A program made the translations under genes and the position numbers. The notes below the pieces were generated by a model. It was not told the DNA's origin, did no database searches, and saw only the letters and a program-made list of their open reading frames with translations. From the NCBI RefSeq assembly GCF_022387135.1, contig NZ_CP092462.1, positions 4,092,001 through 4,156,000 on the forward strand: 64,000 nt of DNA, written 5' to 3'. Shown piece after piece: positions 45,061 to 53,061 of this stretch. This DNA is from Comamonas sp. B21-038. GTDB taxonomy: Bacteria; Pseudomonadota; Gammaproteobacteria; Burkholderiales; Burkholderiaceae_C. The first letter of the stretch is position 1; each line of letters opens with the position of its first letter.

Positions 45061-47997
45061 ATGTCCAAGACCCTGGTCATTGCAGAAAAGCCGTCCGTTG
45101 CACAGGACATCGTCCGTGCACTGACGCCGGTGGCAGGCCAATTTGCCAAACACGACGACTACTTTGAAGCCGAGAACTTCATCGTGACGAGCGCGGTGGG
45201 TCACCTTGTGGAGATCCAGGCCCCCGAAGAATTCGATGTCAAACGCGGCAAATGGAGCTTTGCCCATCTGCCGGTCATCCCGCCCTACTTTGAACTCAAG
45301 CCGGTCGACAAGACCAAGACGCGCCTGAATGCCGTCGTCAAGCTGGCCAAGCGCAAGGATGTCACGGCGCTGATCAACGCCTGTGACGCGGGCCGCGAAG
45401 GTGAACTGATCTTCCGCCTGATCGAGCAATATGCCGGCGGTGCCAAGGGTGGCCTGGGCAAGCCGATCCAGCGCCTGTGGTTGCAGTCGATGACGCCGCA
45501 AGCCATCCGCGACGGCTTCAACAAGCTGCGTTCGGACAACCAGATGCTGGGCCTGGCCGATGCCGCCCGCAGCCGCTCCGAAGCAGACTGGCTCGTCGGC
45601 ATCAACGGCACGCGGGCGATGACCGCGTTCAACTCGCGCGATGGTGGTTTCTTCCTGACTACCGTGGGCCGCGTGCAGACGCCCACGTTGTCGCTGGTGG
45701 TCGAGCGCGAGGAAAAGATCCGCAAGTTCGTCAGCCGCAACTACTGGGAAATCCACGCCGAGTTCAACGCCCAGGCGGGCGCCTACCCGGCCAAGTGGTT
45801 CAACCCGGGCTGGAAGAAGAGCGACGACGCCGAGGCCAAGGCCGACCGCGTCTGGACCCAGCAAGAGGCCCAAGCCATTGCAGATGCCGTGCGCCGCAAG
45901 CCCGCCACGGTGACCGAAGAGTCCAAGCCCACCACCCAGGCATCGCCGCTGCTGTTTGACCTGACCAGCTTGCAGCGTGAGGCCAACAGCAAGTTCGGCT
46001 TCTCGGCCAAGACCACGTTGGCACTGGCCCAGGCGCTGTACGAACGCCACAAGGCGCTGACCTACCCGCGTACCGATTCGCGCGCGCTGCCCGAAGACTA
46101 CCTGCCGGTCGCCCGCCAGACCTTCGAGATGCTGGCCCACAGCAGCATGCAGCAGCTCGCGCCGTTTGCGCAGCAGGCCATTGGCGCCAACTACATCCGC
46201 GCGAACAAGCGCATCTTCGACAACAGCAAGGTGTCGGACCACTTTGCCATCATCCCGACCACGCAGGCGCCCGGCGCGCTGAGCGAGGCCGAGCACAAGC
46301 TCTACACCTTGGTGGTGCGCCGCTTCATGGCGGTGTTCTTCCCCAGCGCCGAGTACCAGGTCACCACCCGTATTAGTCAAGTCGATGAGCACCACTTCAA
46401 GACCGAAGGCAAGGTGCTGGTCAAGCCCGGCTGGCTGGCCATCTACGGCAAGGAAGCGGCCCACGAAGTGGAAGACGCCAAGGAAGGCGACAAGGGCCAG
46501 AACCTGGTGCCGGTGCAGCCTGGCGAGAAGCCGGTGGCCGACCCGGTCGACCCCAAGGGCCTCAAGACCAAGCCGCCCGCCCGCTACTCGGAAGCGACCC
46601 TGCTGGGCGCGATGGAGAGCGCCGGCAAGCAGATCGACGACGACGAACTGCGCGAAGCCATGCAGGAAAAAGGCCTGGGCACGCCTGCGACGCGCGCAGC
46701 CATCATTGAAGGCCTGCTGACCGAGAAATACATGCTGCGCGAAGGCCGCGAGTTGATCCCCACGGCCAAGGCCTTCCAGCTGATGACCTTGCTGCGCGGT
46801 CTGCAGGTGGAAGAGCTCTCGCGCGCCGACCTGACTGGCGAGTGGGAGTACAAGCTCGCACAGATGGAAAAGGGCCAGCTCTCGCGCGAAGCCTTCATGG
46901 CCGAGATCCAGTCGATGACCGAACGCCTGGTGAAGAAGGCCAAGGAATACGACCGCGACACCATTCCGGGCGACTACGCCACCTTGTCCGCGCCCTGCCC
47001 GAACTGCGGCGGCGTCGTCAAGGAAAACTACCGCCGCTATGCCTGCACCGGCGTGGGCGGCAATGGCGAGGGCTGCGGCTTCTCGTTCACCAAATCGCCT
47101 GCGGGCCGCACCTTCGAGACCGCCGAGGCCGACCAGCTGCTGCGCGACCGCAAGCTGGGCCCGCTCGACGGCTTCCGCTCCAAGGCCGGCTGGCCGTTTG
47201 CTGCCGAAGTGGCCATCGTGCGCGACGAGGACAACAACAACTTCAAGTTCGAGTTCCTGTTCGAAGACAACAAGTCCGATGAGGAATCGGGCGAGCTGGT
47301 GGACTTTGGCAGCCAGAACACTCTGGGCGCCTGCCCCAAATGCGGCGCTCCGGTGTTCGAGCACGGCGCCAACTATGTCTGCAGCAAAGCCGTGCCCACG
47401 GCCCAGCAGCCCACACCCAGTTGCGACTTCAAGAGCGGCCAGATCATCCTGCAGCAGCCCATCGAGCGCGACCAGATGGCCAAGCTGCTGGCGACCGGCA
47501 AGACCGACCTGCTCGACAAGTTCGTCTCCAACCGCACGCGCCGCAGCTTCAAGGCCTTCCTGGCCTGGGACAAGGAGGCCGGCAAGGTGAACTTCGAGTT
47601 CGAGCCGCGCGACAGCAAGTTCCCGCCGCGCAAGGGCGCGGCCGCCAAGACGGCGGCCAAGACTGCCACGAAGACCGCAAGCAAGACCGCTGCCAAGGCC
47701 ACGAAGACGGCGGCCAAAACCGCTACCAAGTCGGCCACCAAGACCGCCGCCAAAACGCCCCGCAAGGTCGCCGCGACGCTGACCCCCAGCCCCGCACTGG
47801 CAGCGGTGATCGGCAGCGAGGCCACCTCGCGCCCCGAGGTCATCAAAAAGCTGTGGGACTACATCAAGGCCCACGGTCTGCAGGATGCCAAGGACAAGCG
47901 CGCGATCAACGCCGACGCCAAGCTGCAGCCGCTGTTTGGCAAGGACCAGATCAGCATGTTCGAGATCGCCGGCATTGTTGGCAAGCATGTGAGCTGA
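45061..47997 (+). CDS. topB: DNA topoisomerase III with H1-like linker and C-terminal SWIB domain
   Basis: The 978-residue protein starts with the TOPRIM domain (LVIAEKPSVAQDI; CDAGREGELIFR) and has active-site Y335 in LTYPRTDSRALP. Two C-terminal zinc-type cysteine clusters follow (CPNCGG...GCGF; CPKCGAP...CDF). Residues about 857-902 are a lysine/alanine/threonine repeat like histone H1 (KTAAKTATKTASKTAAKATK). The last about 70 residues (907-978; LWDYIKAHGLQDAKDKRAIN, PLFGKDQISMFEI) are a SWIB/MDM2 domain, otherwise known from eukaryotic chromatin remodelers and chlamydial topoisomerase I. It relaxes or decatenates single-stranded DNA joints. E. coli TopB is about 650 residues and lacks tail and SWIB. 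Confidence 0.95.
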   Translation: MSKTLVIAEKPSVAQDIVRALTPVAGQFAKHDDYFEAENFIVTSAVGHLVEIQAPEEFDVKRGKWSFAHLPVIPPYFELKPVDKTKTRLNAVVKLAKRKDVTALINACDAGREGELIFRLIEQYAGGAKGGLGKPIQRLWLQSMTPQAIRDGFNKLRSDNQMLGLADAARSRSEADWLVGINGTRAMTAFNSRDGGFFLTTVGRVQTPTLSLVVEREEKIRKFVSRNYWEIHAEFNAQAGAYPAKWFNPGWKKSDDAEAKADRVWTQQEAQAIADAVRRKPATVTEESKPTTQASPLLFDLTSLQREANSKFGFSAKTTLALAQALYERHKALTYPRTDSRALPEDYLPVARQTFEMLAHSSMQQLAPFAQQAIGANYIRANKRIFDNSKVSDHFAIIPTTQAPGALSEAEHKLYTLVVRRFMAVFFPSAEYQVTTRISQVDEHHFKTEGKVLVKPGWLAIYGKEAAHEVEDAKEGDKGQNLVPVQPGEKPVADPVDPKGLKTKPPARYSEATLLGAMESAGKQIDDDELREAMQEKGLGTPATRAAIIEGLLTEKYMLREGRELIPTAKAFQLMTLLRGLQVEELSRADLTGEWEYKLAQMEKGQLSREAFMAEIQSMTERLVKKAKEYDRDTIPGDYATLSAPCPNCGGVVKENYRRYACTGVGGNGEGCGFSFTKSPAGRTFETAEADQLLRDRKLGPLDGFRSKAGWPFAAEVAIVRDEDNNNFKFEFLFEDNKSDEESGELVDFGSQNTLGACPKCGAPVFEHGANYVCSKAVPTAQQPTPSCDFKSGQIILQQPIERDQMAKLLATGKTDLLDKFVSNRTRRSFKAFLAWDKEAGKVNFEFEPRDSKFPPRKGAAAKTAAKTATKTASKTAAKATKTAAKTATKSATKTAAKTPRKVAATLTPSPALAAVIGSEATSRPEVIKKLWDYIKAHGLQDAKDKRAINADAKLQPLFGKDQISMFEIAGIVGKHVS

Positions 47998-48052
47998 GCG
48001 CCGGGATGCAGCACCACCGCACCGCCCGCCGGACCTGCCAGACGTGCTGAGC

Positions 48053-48586
48053 ATGGCCAAGGGCGAGCCGCTGCAGTTGCTCGCGCTGGCCTTGGGCATC
48101 TACCTGCTGCTGGAGGCCAGCTTTCATGGCATGGCCTGGCTGCTCGCCCGCATCATTGACCGCGAGGCGCGCCGCCAAGGCCAACCGGCCGAGCCCAGCC
48201 CTGCGCATTGGCGGGCCATCTTCTACCGCTTGTTTGCAGTGCTTGCGGTGCTGATGCTGAGCCACTGGTTCAGCCTCGGCTTGAATGGCCCGCATGCGCA
48301 GCCCTGGCAGCAGTGGTTGCTCGGCGCGGTCCTCATCGCTACCGTGCTGTCGGTGGTGATGCTCTGCGATGCCTCCATCATCCAGAAGCTCAAGAAGGAC
48401 AGCCATCCGCATTTCAGCAATATGCAGGAGATGGAGCTGCTCTACATCCTGCGCCACCTGCCCGCGCACCGGCAGTGGTATTTCAGCGCGGCCTACCTGC
48501 CGCTGGCCCGGCGCCTGAACAGGGGCATCAGCCTGCTGGCTTTCCTGCTGCTGTACCTGGATGTGCGCTTCTACCAAGGAGGCTGA
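48053..48586 (+). CDS. Polytopic membrane protein of unknown function
   Basis: The 177-residue protein has four hydrophobic segments (about residues 8-26, 60-78, 90-108 and 156-172) with a basic cytoplasmic loop (IIDREARRQGQPAEP). I do not recognise a family. A GTG 9 bp upstream is an alternative start. It lies 55 bp after topB in the same direction, perhaps in the same transcript. Confidence 0.65.
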   Translation: MAKGEPLQLLALALGIYLLLEASFHGMAWLLARIIDREARRQGQPAEPSPAHWRAIFYRLFAVLAVLMLSHWFSLGLNGPHAQPWQQWLLGAVLIATVLSVVMLCDASIIQKLKKDSHPHFSNMQEMELLYILRHLPAHRQWYFSAAYLPLARRLNRGISLLAFLLLYLDVRFYQGG

Positions 48587-48625
48587 TACAGTGCCTGGAA
48601 TGCCCCAACGCCCTTTACCACCGCC

Positions 48626-48970
48626 ATGTACCTGCGCCCTGCCTACCGCCGGCTGATCTGGCTGGCCCTGGTGGCTGCCTGCGCTGCTGCGCTATACGCT
48701 TGGCGTGGCCCGGCGATCATTGGCGACGCCGAGCAGGCCGCCAGCGCCCTGTGGCGCAAGGCCTCGGCCCCTCCACCCCCCAGCGACGAAGCGCTGCAAC
48801 GCGGCCAGGCACGGCGTGCGGCACCCGACGGCGGCACCGGCCACACACACCCCGCTGCCGTGCCGCGCAAATGCCAGCTGAACGGCCAGACCATCTACAC
48901 CGACGGCCCCTGCCCGGCAGGCAGCCAGGAGCAGCTCGTGCCGGAGAACCTGTCCGTCATCCCGCGCTGA
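48626..48970 (+). CDS. DUF4124-like small exported protein
   Basis: The 114-residue protein has an N-terminal hydrophobic segment (residues 9-25) and a C-terminal CQLNGQTIYTDGPCPAGSQE pattern (about 83-102) with two cysteines around a Y-T/S-D motif, the DUF4124 style seen in many betaproteobacterial periplasmic proteins. Function unknown. Read in the same direction as its neighbour, 39 bp later. Confidence 0.7.
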   Translation: MYLRPAYRRLIWLALVAACAAALYAWRGPAIIGDAEQAASALWRKASAPPPPSDEALQRGQARRAAPDGGTGHTHPAAVPRKCQLNGQTIYTDGPCPAGSQEQLVPENLSVIPR

Positions 48971-49074
48971 AACGGCCCGCCGCAATACCGCAGCGCCTCA
49001 CCGGTGCGCAGCATCTGCGCGATACTGCCTGCGCAATGCAGCGTGGTGCTGCATGGCATCGATAAAGGACATGC

Positions 49075-49686
49075 GTGCAATCAGCGGACAGGCAATGGTT
49101 TGACGAGGCGTACTACCAGCGCTTTTATTTCGACAAGAAAACCAGCGTGGTCGACCCTGCCCATGCCGCGCGCCTGGGCGCCTTTGTCTGCAGCTATCTG
49201 CAGTATGTGCGCGTGCCGGTGCAGCGTGTGCTGGATGTCGGCTGCGGCATCGGCCTGTGGCGCGATGCGATTGCGCAGCATTTTCCGCAGGCCAGCTACC
49301 ACGGCGTGGAGTACAGCGACTACCTGTGCCAGCGCTACGGCTGGGAGCGGGGCTCGGTCGTGGACTATGCGCCGGCCGATGGCCAGCCCTTTGACCTGGT
49401 GATCTGCCAAGGCGTGCTGCCGTATCTGAGCCCCGCCGACCTGAAGCTGGCGCTGGCGAATCTGGCGCGGCTGAGCCGGGGCGCGCTCTATGTGGAAGCC
49501 GTTGCCCGCGAAGACTATGAGCGCGACATCATCGACGACGAGCTGACCGACCCGCGCCTGTACCGCCACCGCGCCGAGCTCTACCGCCGCGGTCTGGCCC
49601 AGGGCTTTACCGAGCTGGGCGGCGGCGTCTGGCTGAGCCAACGCGCCGATGTGCCGCTGTTCGCGCTCGAAGCACTGCAGCACTGA
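49075..49686 (+). CDS. Class I SAM-dependent methyltransferase
   Basis: The 203-residue protein has the AdoMet motif VLDVGCGIGLWRDAIAQ (about residues 46-62), motif II GVEYSDYLCQRYG, and motif IV DLVICQGVLPYL. The acceptor is not predictable. It starts at a GTG preceded by AAGGA 6 bp upstream; a nearby ATG is out of frame. Confidence 0.87.
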   Translation: MQSADRQWFDEAYYQRFYFDKKTSVVDPAHAARLGAFVCSYLQYVRVPVQRVLDVGCGIGLWRDAIAQHFPQASYHGVEYSDYLCQRYGWERGSVVDYAPADGQPFDLVICQGVLPYLSPADLKLALANLARLSRGALYVEAVAREDYERDIIDDELTDPRLYRHRAELYRRGLAQGFTELGGGVWLSQRADVPLFALEALQH

Positions 49687-49740
49687 GCCGCGCCAAGGGC
49701 AGCGCTAAACCCGCTGCGCTGCTGGGTTGGGCAGGGCGAC

Positions 49741-49753
49741 GACAATAGCGCCC
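49741..49753 (+). promoter_or_regulatory. Putative -10 element abutting the tapT start
   Basis: GACAAT (49741-49746) plus AGCGCCC leads straight into the GTG at 49754, the same layout as before purB (TACAAT-AGCGGCCC-ATG). It suggests a leaderless or near-leaderless message. Confidence 0.3.
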
Positions 49754-50572
49754 GTGTCTTCTTCCCCATCTTCTGCCGCTGCCAGCACCGCTGGCGCCGT
49801 TGTCCCCCATGCCGTCTCACGCCTGCGCGCCGAACGGCTGCAGCGCAGCACCCGCCCTTTTCTGGCGCGGGGCGGCCCCAAGGGCGAGCGCTGCGAAGGC
49901 TGCCGCCTGCGCCCGAGCCACTGCCTTTGCGCGCTGCGGCCCACGCAGGCCACAACGGCAGGCATGTGCCTGCTGATGCACGATGCCGAGCCGCTCAAGC
50001 CCAGCAACACCGGCTGGCTGATCGCCGACGTGGTGGCGCAGACCTGGGCCTTTGGCTGGTCGCGCACGGAGATGGATGCCGGGCTGGAGGCCGTGCTGGC
50101 CGATCCGCAATGGCAGCCCTATGTCGTCTTTCCGCAGGAGTTTGTGCATGAGCCCGGCCGCGCCGTGCAGCAACTGGCGCCCTCCGCGCAGCAGGGCACG
50201 GATCGCAGGCCGCTGTTCATCCTGCTGGACGCCACCTGGCCCGAGGCGCGCAAGATGTTCCGCAAGAGCCCCTACCTGGACCGCCTTCCGGTGCTCAGCC
50301 TGCACCCCGAGCAGATCTCGCGCTACCAGCTGCGGCGCTCGCGCCGCGACGACCATTTCTGCACCGCCGAGGTCGCTGCTCTGTGCCTGGATCTCGCCGG
50401 CGACCAGCGGGCAGCGCAGACCCTGGAAACCTACCTGGACATCTACACCCACCACTACCTGCAGGCCAAGCACCAGCTGCCGCCCGACTGGCACAGCGCG
50501 GCCCACCAGCAGCTCCAGCGCCTGCAAAAACGGGCTGTGACAGCGCTGTCACTGTCGTATAAAACAAGCTAA
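49754..50572 (+). CDS. tapT: tRNA-uridine aminocarboxypropyltransferase, DTW domain
   Basis: The 272-residue protein has an N-terminal zinc-type cluster RCEGCRLRPSHCLCA (about residues 46-60), HDAEPLKPSNTG, and the TapT/DTW active segment LLDATWPEARKM. Here the DTW motif reads DATW. TapT makes acp3U at position 47 of some tRNAs. The GTG at 49754 is chosen because a -10-like sequence lies just upstream; a TTG at 49727 is also in frame. Confidence 0.85.
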   Translation: MSSSPSSAAASTAGAVVPHAVSRLRAERLQRSTRPFLARGGPKGERCEGCRLRPSHCLCALRPTQATTAGMCLLMHDAEPLKPSNTGWLIADVVAQTWAFGWSRTEMDAGLEAVLADPQWQPYVVFPQEFVHEPGRAVQQLAPSAQQGTDRRPLFILLDATWPEARKMFRKSPYLDRLPVLSLHPEQISRYQLRRSRRDDHFCTAEVAALCLDLAGDQRAAQTLETYLDIYTHHYLQAKHQLPPDWHSAAHQQLQRLQKRAVTALSLSYKTS

Positions 50573-50911
50573 TCTGGTTGCTATGGCAGCCAGCATCTCG
50601 GGTCAACCCTGACAGGGTTTGCCGTTGGGTTCTCCCGCCCCGCAAAATCCCATATCTGCCGGAATCCTCCTACGTGAGCGGCTCTCCGGCATGGAGACGG
50701 CACACTCCAGCCGCTAGGGGCGATTACACAGCGCCAAAAAAATTAGATCGTATTTCAGAACAATCTATTCCGATTTAGGCTATTTATCGGCGGCGGCCCA
50801 CTGCATACACTGACTACATCGATCAACGAGAACCACACAAGGTGCACCGCACCACCCGTTGAGCGAACCAGCCCCTCATGGTGAGTCGCTGGAGTTCTCC
50901 AGGAGTTAAAA
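50573..50911. other. Intergenic region upstream of the DUF4148 genes
   Basis: This 339-bp region holds no gene. TACACT at about 50804-50809 could be a -10 element for the DUF4148 gene, with a leader of about 95 nt ending in CAGGAG. A short imperfect palindrome of the GTAT-AAAACAA-GCTA type lies near 50562. No terminator with T-run is seen. Confidence 0.4.
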
Positions 50912-51229
50912 ATGAACGCACGTATTTTCTCGATCGCCGGTGTAGCTGCTCTGATGTTGGGTGCCGGTGTTGCCCAGGCCAACCCCTTTGAAGGTGACCG
51001 CTCGATTGCGCCCCCCGTGGCTGCCACCAGCGCCGTGAGCCGCGCCGATGTGCAAGCACAGTTCGTCGAAGCCCAAAAGAACGGCACCTTGCTGTTCAAG
51101 GGTGACCAGCTGCAGGCCAATGCCTTTGAAAAGGGCAGCAGCAACCTGTCCCGCGCCGAAGTGGTGAAAGCCGCCCACGACGCCCGCGTTGCCGGCACCT
51201 TGCCTGAAGGCGAAAGCTTCGGCGAATAA
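50912..51229 (+). CDS. DUF4148 domain-containing exported protein (copy 1)
   Basis: The 105-residue protein has a signal peptide (residues 1-23, VAQA/NP) and the DUF4148 pattern VSRADVQAQFVEAQKNG followed by LSRAEVVKAA. It ends ARVAGTLPEGESFGE. DUF4148 proteins are abundant small periplasmic proteins of Burkholderiales with unknown function. CAGGAG lies 8-13 bp before the ATG. It ends with the same residues as the next gene. Confidence 0.9.
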   Translation: MNARIFSIAGVAALMLGAGVAQANPFEGDRSIAPPVAATSAVSRADVQAQFVEAQKNGTLLFKGDQLQANAFEKGSSNLSRAEVVKAAHDARVAGTLPEGESFGE

Positions 51230-51376
51230 GCCCAGGCAACCGCGCTGAGAGTGGGCCGCAGGCCGCTCTCGCATCCAACCCCCGAATTCCGAATCAACAA
51301 CCTATTTTTTGGACGCCGCCGCTCCCACAGCGCAAATCAGCGATTTGCCAGCAGCGCGGGTCCGTGGAGAGAAACC

Positions 51377-51703
51377 ATGTTTGCACACAATATGTCCGCT
51401 TTGATGATGGCCGCTGGCCTGGTGTTTGCCGGTGCTGCCAGCGCCGCCACAACTGCCCCTGTGGGCAATGGCTCGGACTACCCCGCCTACCCTGCCGCCC
51501 AAAGCACCCTGACCCGCGCCGAAGTGCAGGCCAAGGTAACCGAAGCCCAGCGCAATGGCTCGATGGCCGTGATCGGTGACCGCATGAACACCTTCCGTGC
51601 GGAAAGCGCCCCCTCCACCCTGAGCCGCGCCCAGGTGCAACAGCAAGCCCATGACGCCCTGGTTGCTGGCACCTTGCCTGAAGGCGAGTCCTTCGGCGAA
51701 TAA
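51377..51703 (+). CDS. DUF4148 domain-containing exported protein (copy 2)
   Basis: The 108-residue protein has a signal peptide (about residues 1-23) and the same two DUF4148 repeats (LTRAEVQAKVTEAQRNG; LSRAQVQQQAHDAL). The last residues, LPEGESFGE, are identical to copy 1, while the middle differs. GGAGAG precedes the ATG. The pair probably arose by tandem duplication and is separated by 147 bp. Confidence 0.9.
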   Translation: MFAHNMSALMMAAGLVFAGAASAATTAPVGNGSDYPAYPAAQSTLTRAEVQAKVTEAQRNGSMAVIGDRMNTFRAESAPSTLSRAQVQQQAHDALVAGTLPEGESFGE

Positions 51704-51713
51704 GTGAAAAAAT

Positions 51714-51912
51714 CGCTCTGCCAGGCAGATGCTGGCAGAGCGGTCAGATTCCAGGCTCTCTGTAGAAGCTGAGGCCTGGAGAAGGATGACAGCGGGCATC
51801 GCCCGCCACACAACAGAAACGCATTTAGTGCGTAGCCCGGCCAGACCTTGTCCCATTGTGTCTGGGCCGTGCTCTTGGTAGCCACTGCCGGTTCGCCGGC
51901 AGTGGTCTTTTT
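51714..51912. other. Cluster of five hairpins between convergent genes
   Basis: Five inverted repeats in a row: CGCTCTGCCAG/CTGGCAGAGCG (51714-51742, 11 bp, with AAAAAA just left of it, a leftward terminator); TCCAGGC/GCCTGGA (51750-51780); GCGGGC/GCCCGC (51792-51806); ACGCA/TGCGT (51819-51833); GGCCAGAC/GTCTGGGCC (51839-51868). They end at CCACTGCCGG-TTCG-CCGGCAGTGG plus TCTTTTT (51882-51912), a rightward terminator. The outer two are terminators for the convergent genes; the inner ones suggest a structured RNA or overlapping 3' UTRs. Confidence 0.5.
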
Positions 51913-52009
51913 ACGTCTCGCGCCGCGACCACCAGCCTCGGCACGTGGTTGCCTGGCCGGCCGCACCTCACCTTGTCGTACGCCCGTACGGTCTGCGGCT
52001 CGGTGCCTG

Positions 52010-52065
52010 GTCGGGGACGCCTAGTCGGGGACGCCTAGTAGGGGCGCCTCATTGGGGACGCCCAG
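52010..52065. repeat. 14-bp tandem repeat, four units
   Basis: GTCGGGGACGCCTA occurs twice exactly (52010-52023, 52024-52037), followed by two diverged units (GTAGGGGCGCCTCA, TTGGGGACGCCCAG). No coding frame covers it. It is a short GC-rich minisatellite; no function is apparent. Confidence 0.75.
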
Positions 52066-52109
52066 CTTCAACCGCAAACCTGCGGTTTGCTGGGCTGCGC
52101 TCACGGCTT

Positions 52110-52352
52110 TCAATCCAATGCAAAACCGGTTTCGGTGATCTGCAGCTGGCCGTCCTCGCCTTTCTGCAACCAGCCTTGCTCACAGGCATAGTCCAGTGCA
52201 GGTTGCTGCTCGGCGGCGCCGACGCCATGGCGTTCCAGCACGTTGCCCAATGACTCCGCGTCCAGACCATCGCCTGCGCGCAGCAGTTCCTCATTGACCA
52301 TCAGGTAGAGCAGGTGCTTGGCATTCTTGCGTGTTGCTTCGGTATCGGTCAT
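52110..52352 (-). CDS. Hypothetical protein, 80 residues
   Basis: The protein starts MTDTEATRKNAKHLLYLMVN and ends in DGQLQITETGFALD, a small helical plus beta-hairpin layout resembling a winged helix. No family is recognised. A strong terminator separates it from the ferritin-like gene upstream (52374-52397). The start at 52352 has ACAGGG just upstream. Confidence 0.65.
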   Translation of the reverse strand: MTDTEATRKNAKHLLYLMVNEELLRAGDGLDAESLGNVLERHGVGAAEQQPALDYACEQGWLQKGEDGQLQITETGFALD

Positions 52353-52373
52353 CCCTGTCGTTTTCCATCGCAT

Positions 52374-52397
52374 AAAAAAACCGCAACTCGGTTGCGG
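52374..52397 (-). terminator. Terminator after the ferritin-like gene
   Basis: Read leftward, CCGCAAC-CGA-GTTGCGG followed by seven Ts is a strong intrinsic terminator 15 bp after the stop codon. Confidence 0.92.
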
Positions 52398-52412
52398 CTC
52401 GGGTGGTGGTCC

Positions 52413-52955
52413 TTATTGGGCCTTTTTCATCCAGTCGGACAGCTCATCGGCATGTTCCTGTTCCTGCTCAAGGATCTGCTCGATCAGGCGGCGCGTGGTG
52501 TGGTCCTTGTCGCCGATCAGATCGACCATCTGGGTGTAGGCCTCAATGGCGACGCGCTCGGCCACCAGGTTGGAGCGGATCATCGAATGCAGGTCCATGT
52601 CGTCGTTGTAGTCGGCATGGCTGCGGCCGCTCAGGCTGTCAGGATTGAAGTCCGGCTCGCCGCCCAGTTGCACGATACGCGTGGCAATGCGGTCGGCATG
52701 GGCCTGCTCTTCTTGCGCATGCACCAGAAACTCCTCTGCAATCGCAGGCGATTCCAGACCGGTGGCGGTGAAGTGGTGGCGCTTGTAGCGCAGCACGCAG
52801 ACCAGCTCGGTGGCGAGAGAATCGTTGAGCAGGCGAATGATGTCCTCGCGGAAAGGCGTGTCATCCGGCAGCACGGCGCCTTCTTCCAGGCTGTTCTTGG
52901 CGGCGTCGAGACGCTTGGTATCAAGCGCCAGCGGGGTGCGGGTTTTGTCTAGCAT
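52413..52955 (-). CDS. Ferritin-like/bacterioferritin-type protein
   Basis: The 180-residue protein is a four-helix ferritin-like domain. Carboxylate and histidine ligands of a diiron centre appear as ATELVCVLRYKRHHF, FLVHAQEEQAHADRIATRI (ExxH), IEAYTQM and EQILEQEQEHADEL (ExxH). It is close to the Bfr-like proteins found widely in Burkholderiales; iron storage or oxidative-stress protection is likely. The N-terminal 30 residues precede the first helix. Confidence 0.87.
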   Translation of the reverse strand: MLDKTRTPLALDTKRLDAAKNSLEEGAVLPDDTPFREDIIRLLNDSLATELVCVLRYKRHHFTATGLESPAIAEEFLVHAQEEQAHADRIATRIVQLGGEPDFNPDSLSGRSHADYNDDMDLHSMIRSNLVAERVAIEAYTQMVDLIGDKDHTTRRLIEQILEQEQEHADELSDWMKKAQ

Positions 52956-53061
52956 CGCGGCTTCCTTTGGGGGTGGCTGTTATTGAACACTACCCTGACA
53001 AGGTACGCGCCCACACCGTCCGCGTCTGTGAGACAAGGTCTACAGTGCTTGCGCAAAAAGT

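Noticed and set aside
44917-48099. A very long open frame on the minus strand opposite topB
   Set aside because: The plus strand encodes an unmistakable topoisomerase with motifs throughout. In high-GC DNA with strong codon bias the opposite strand often stays open. The minus-strand product shows no family features.
52010-52065. Short repeats considered as a CRISPR array
   Set aside because: The 14-bp units are directly adjacent without spacers, only four copies exist, and no cas genes are present.
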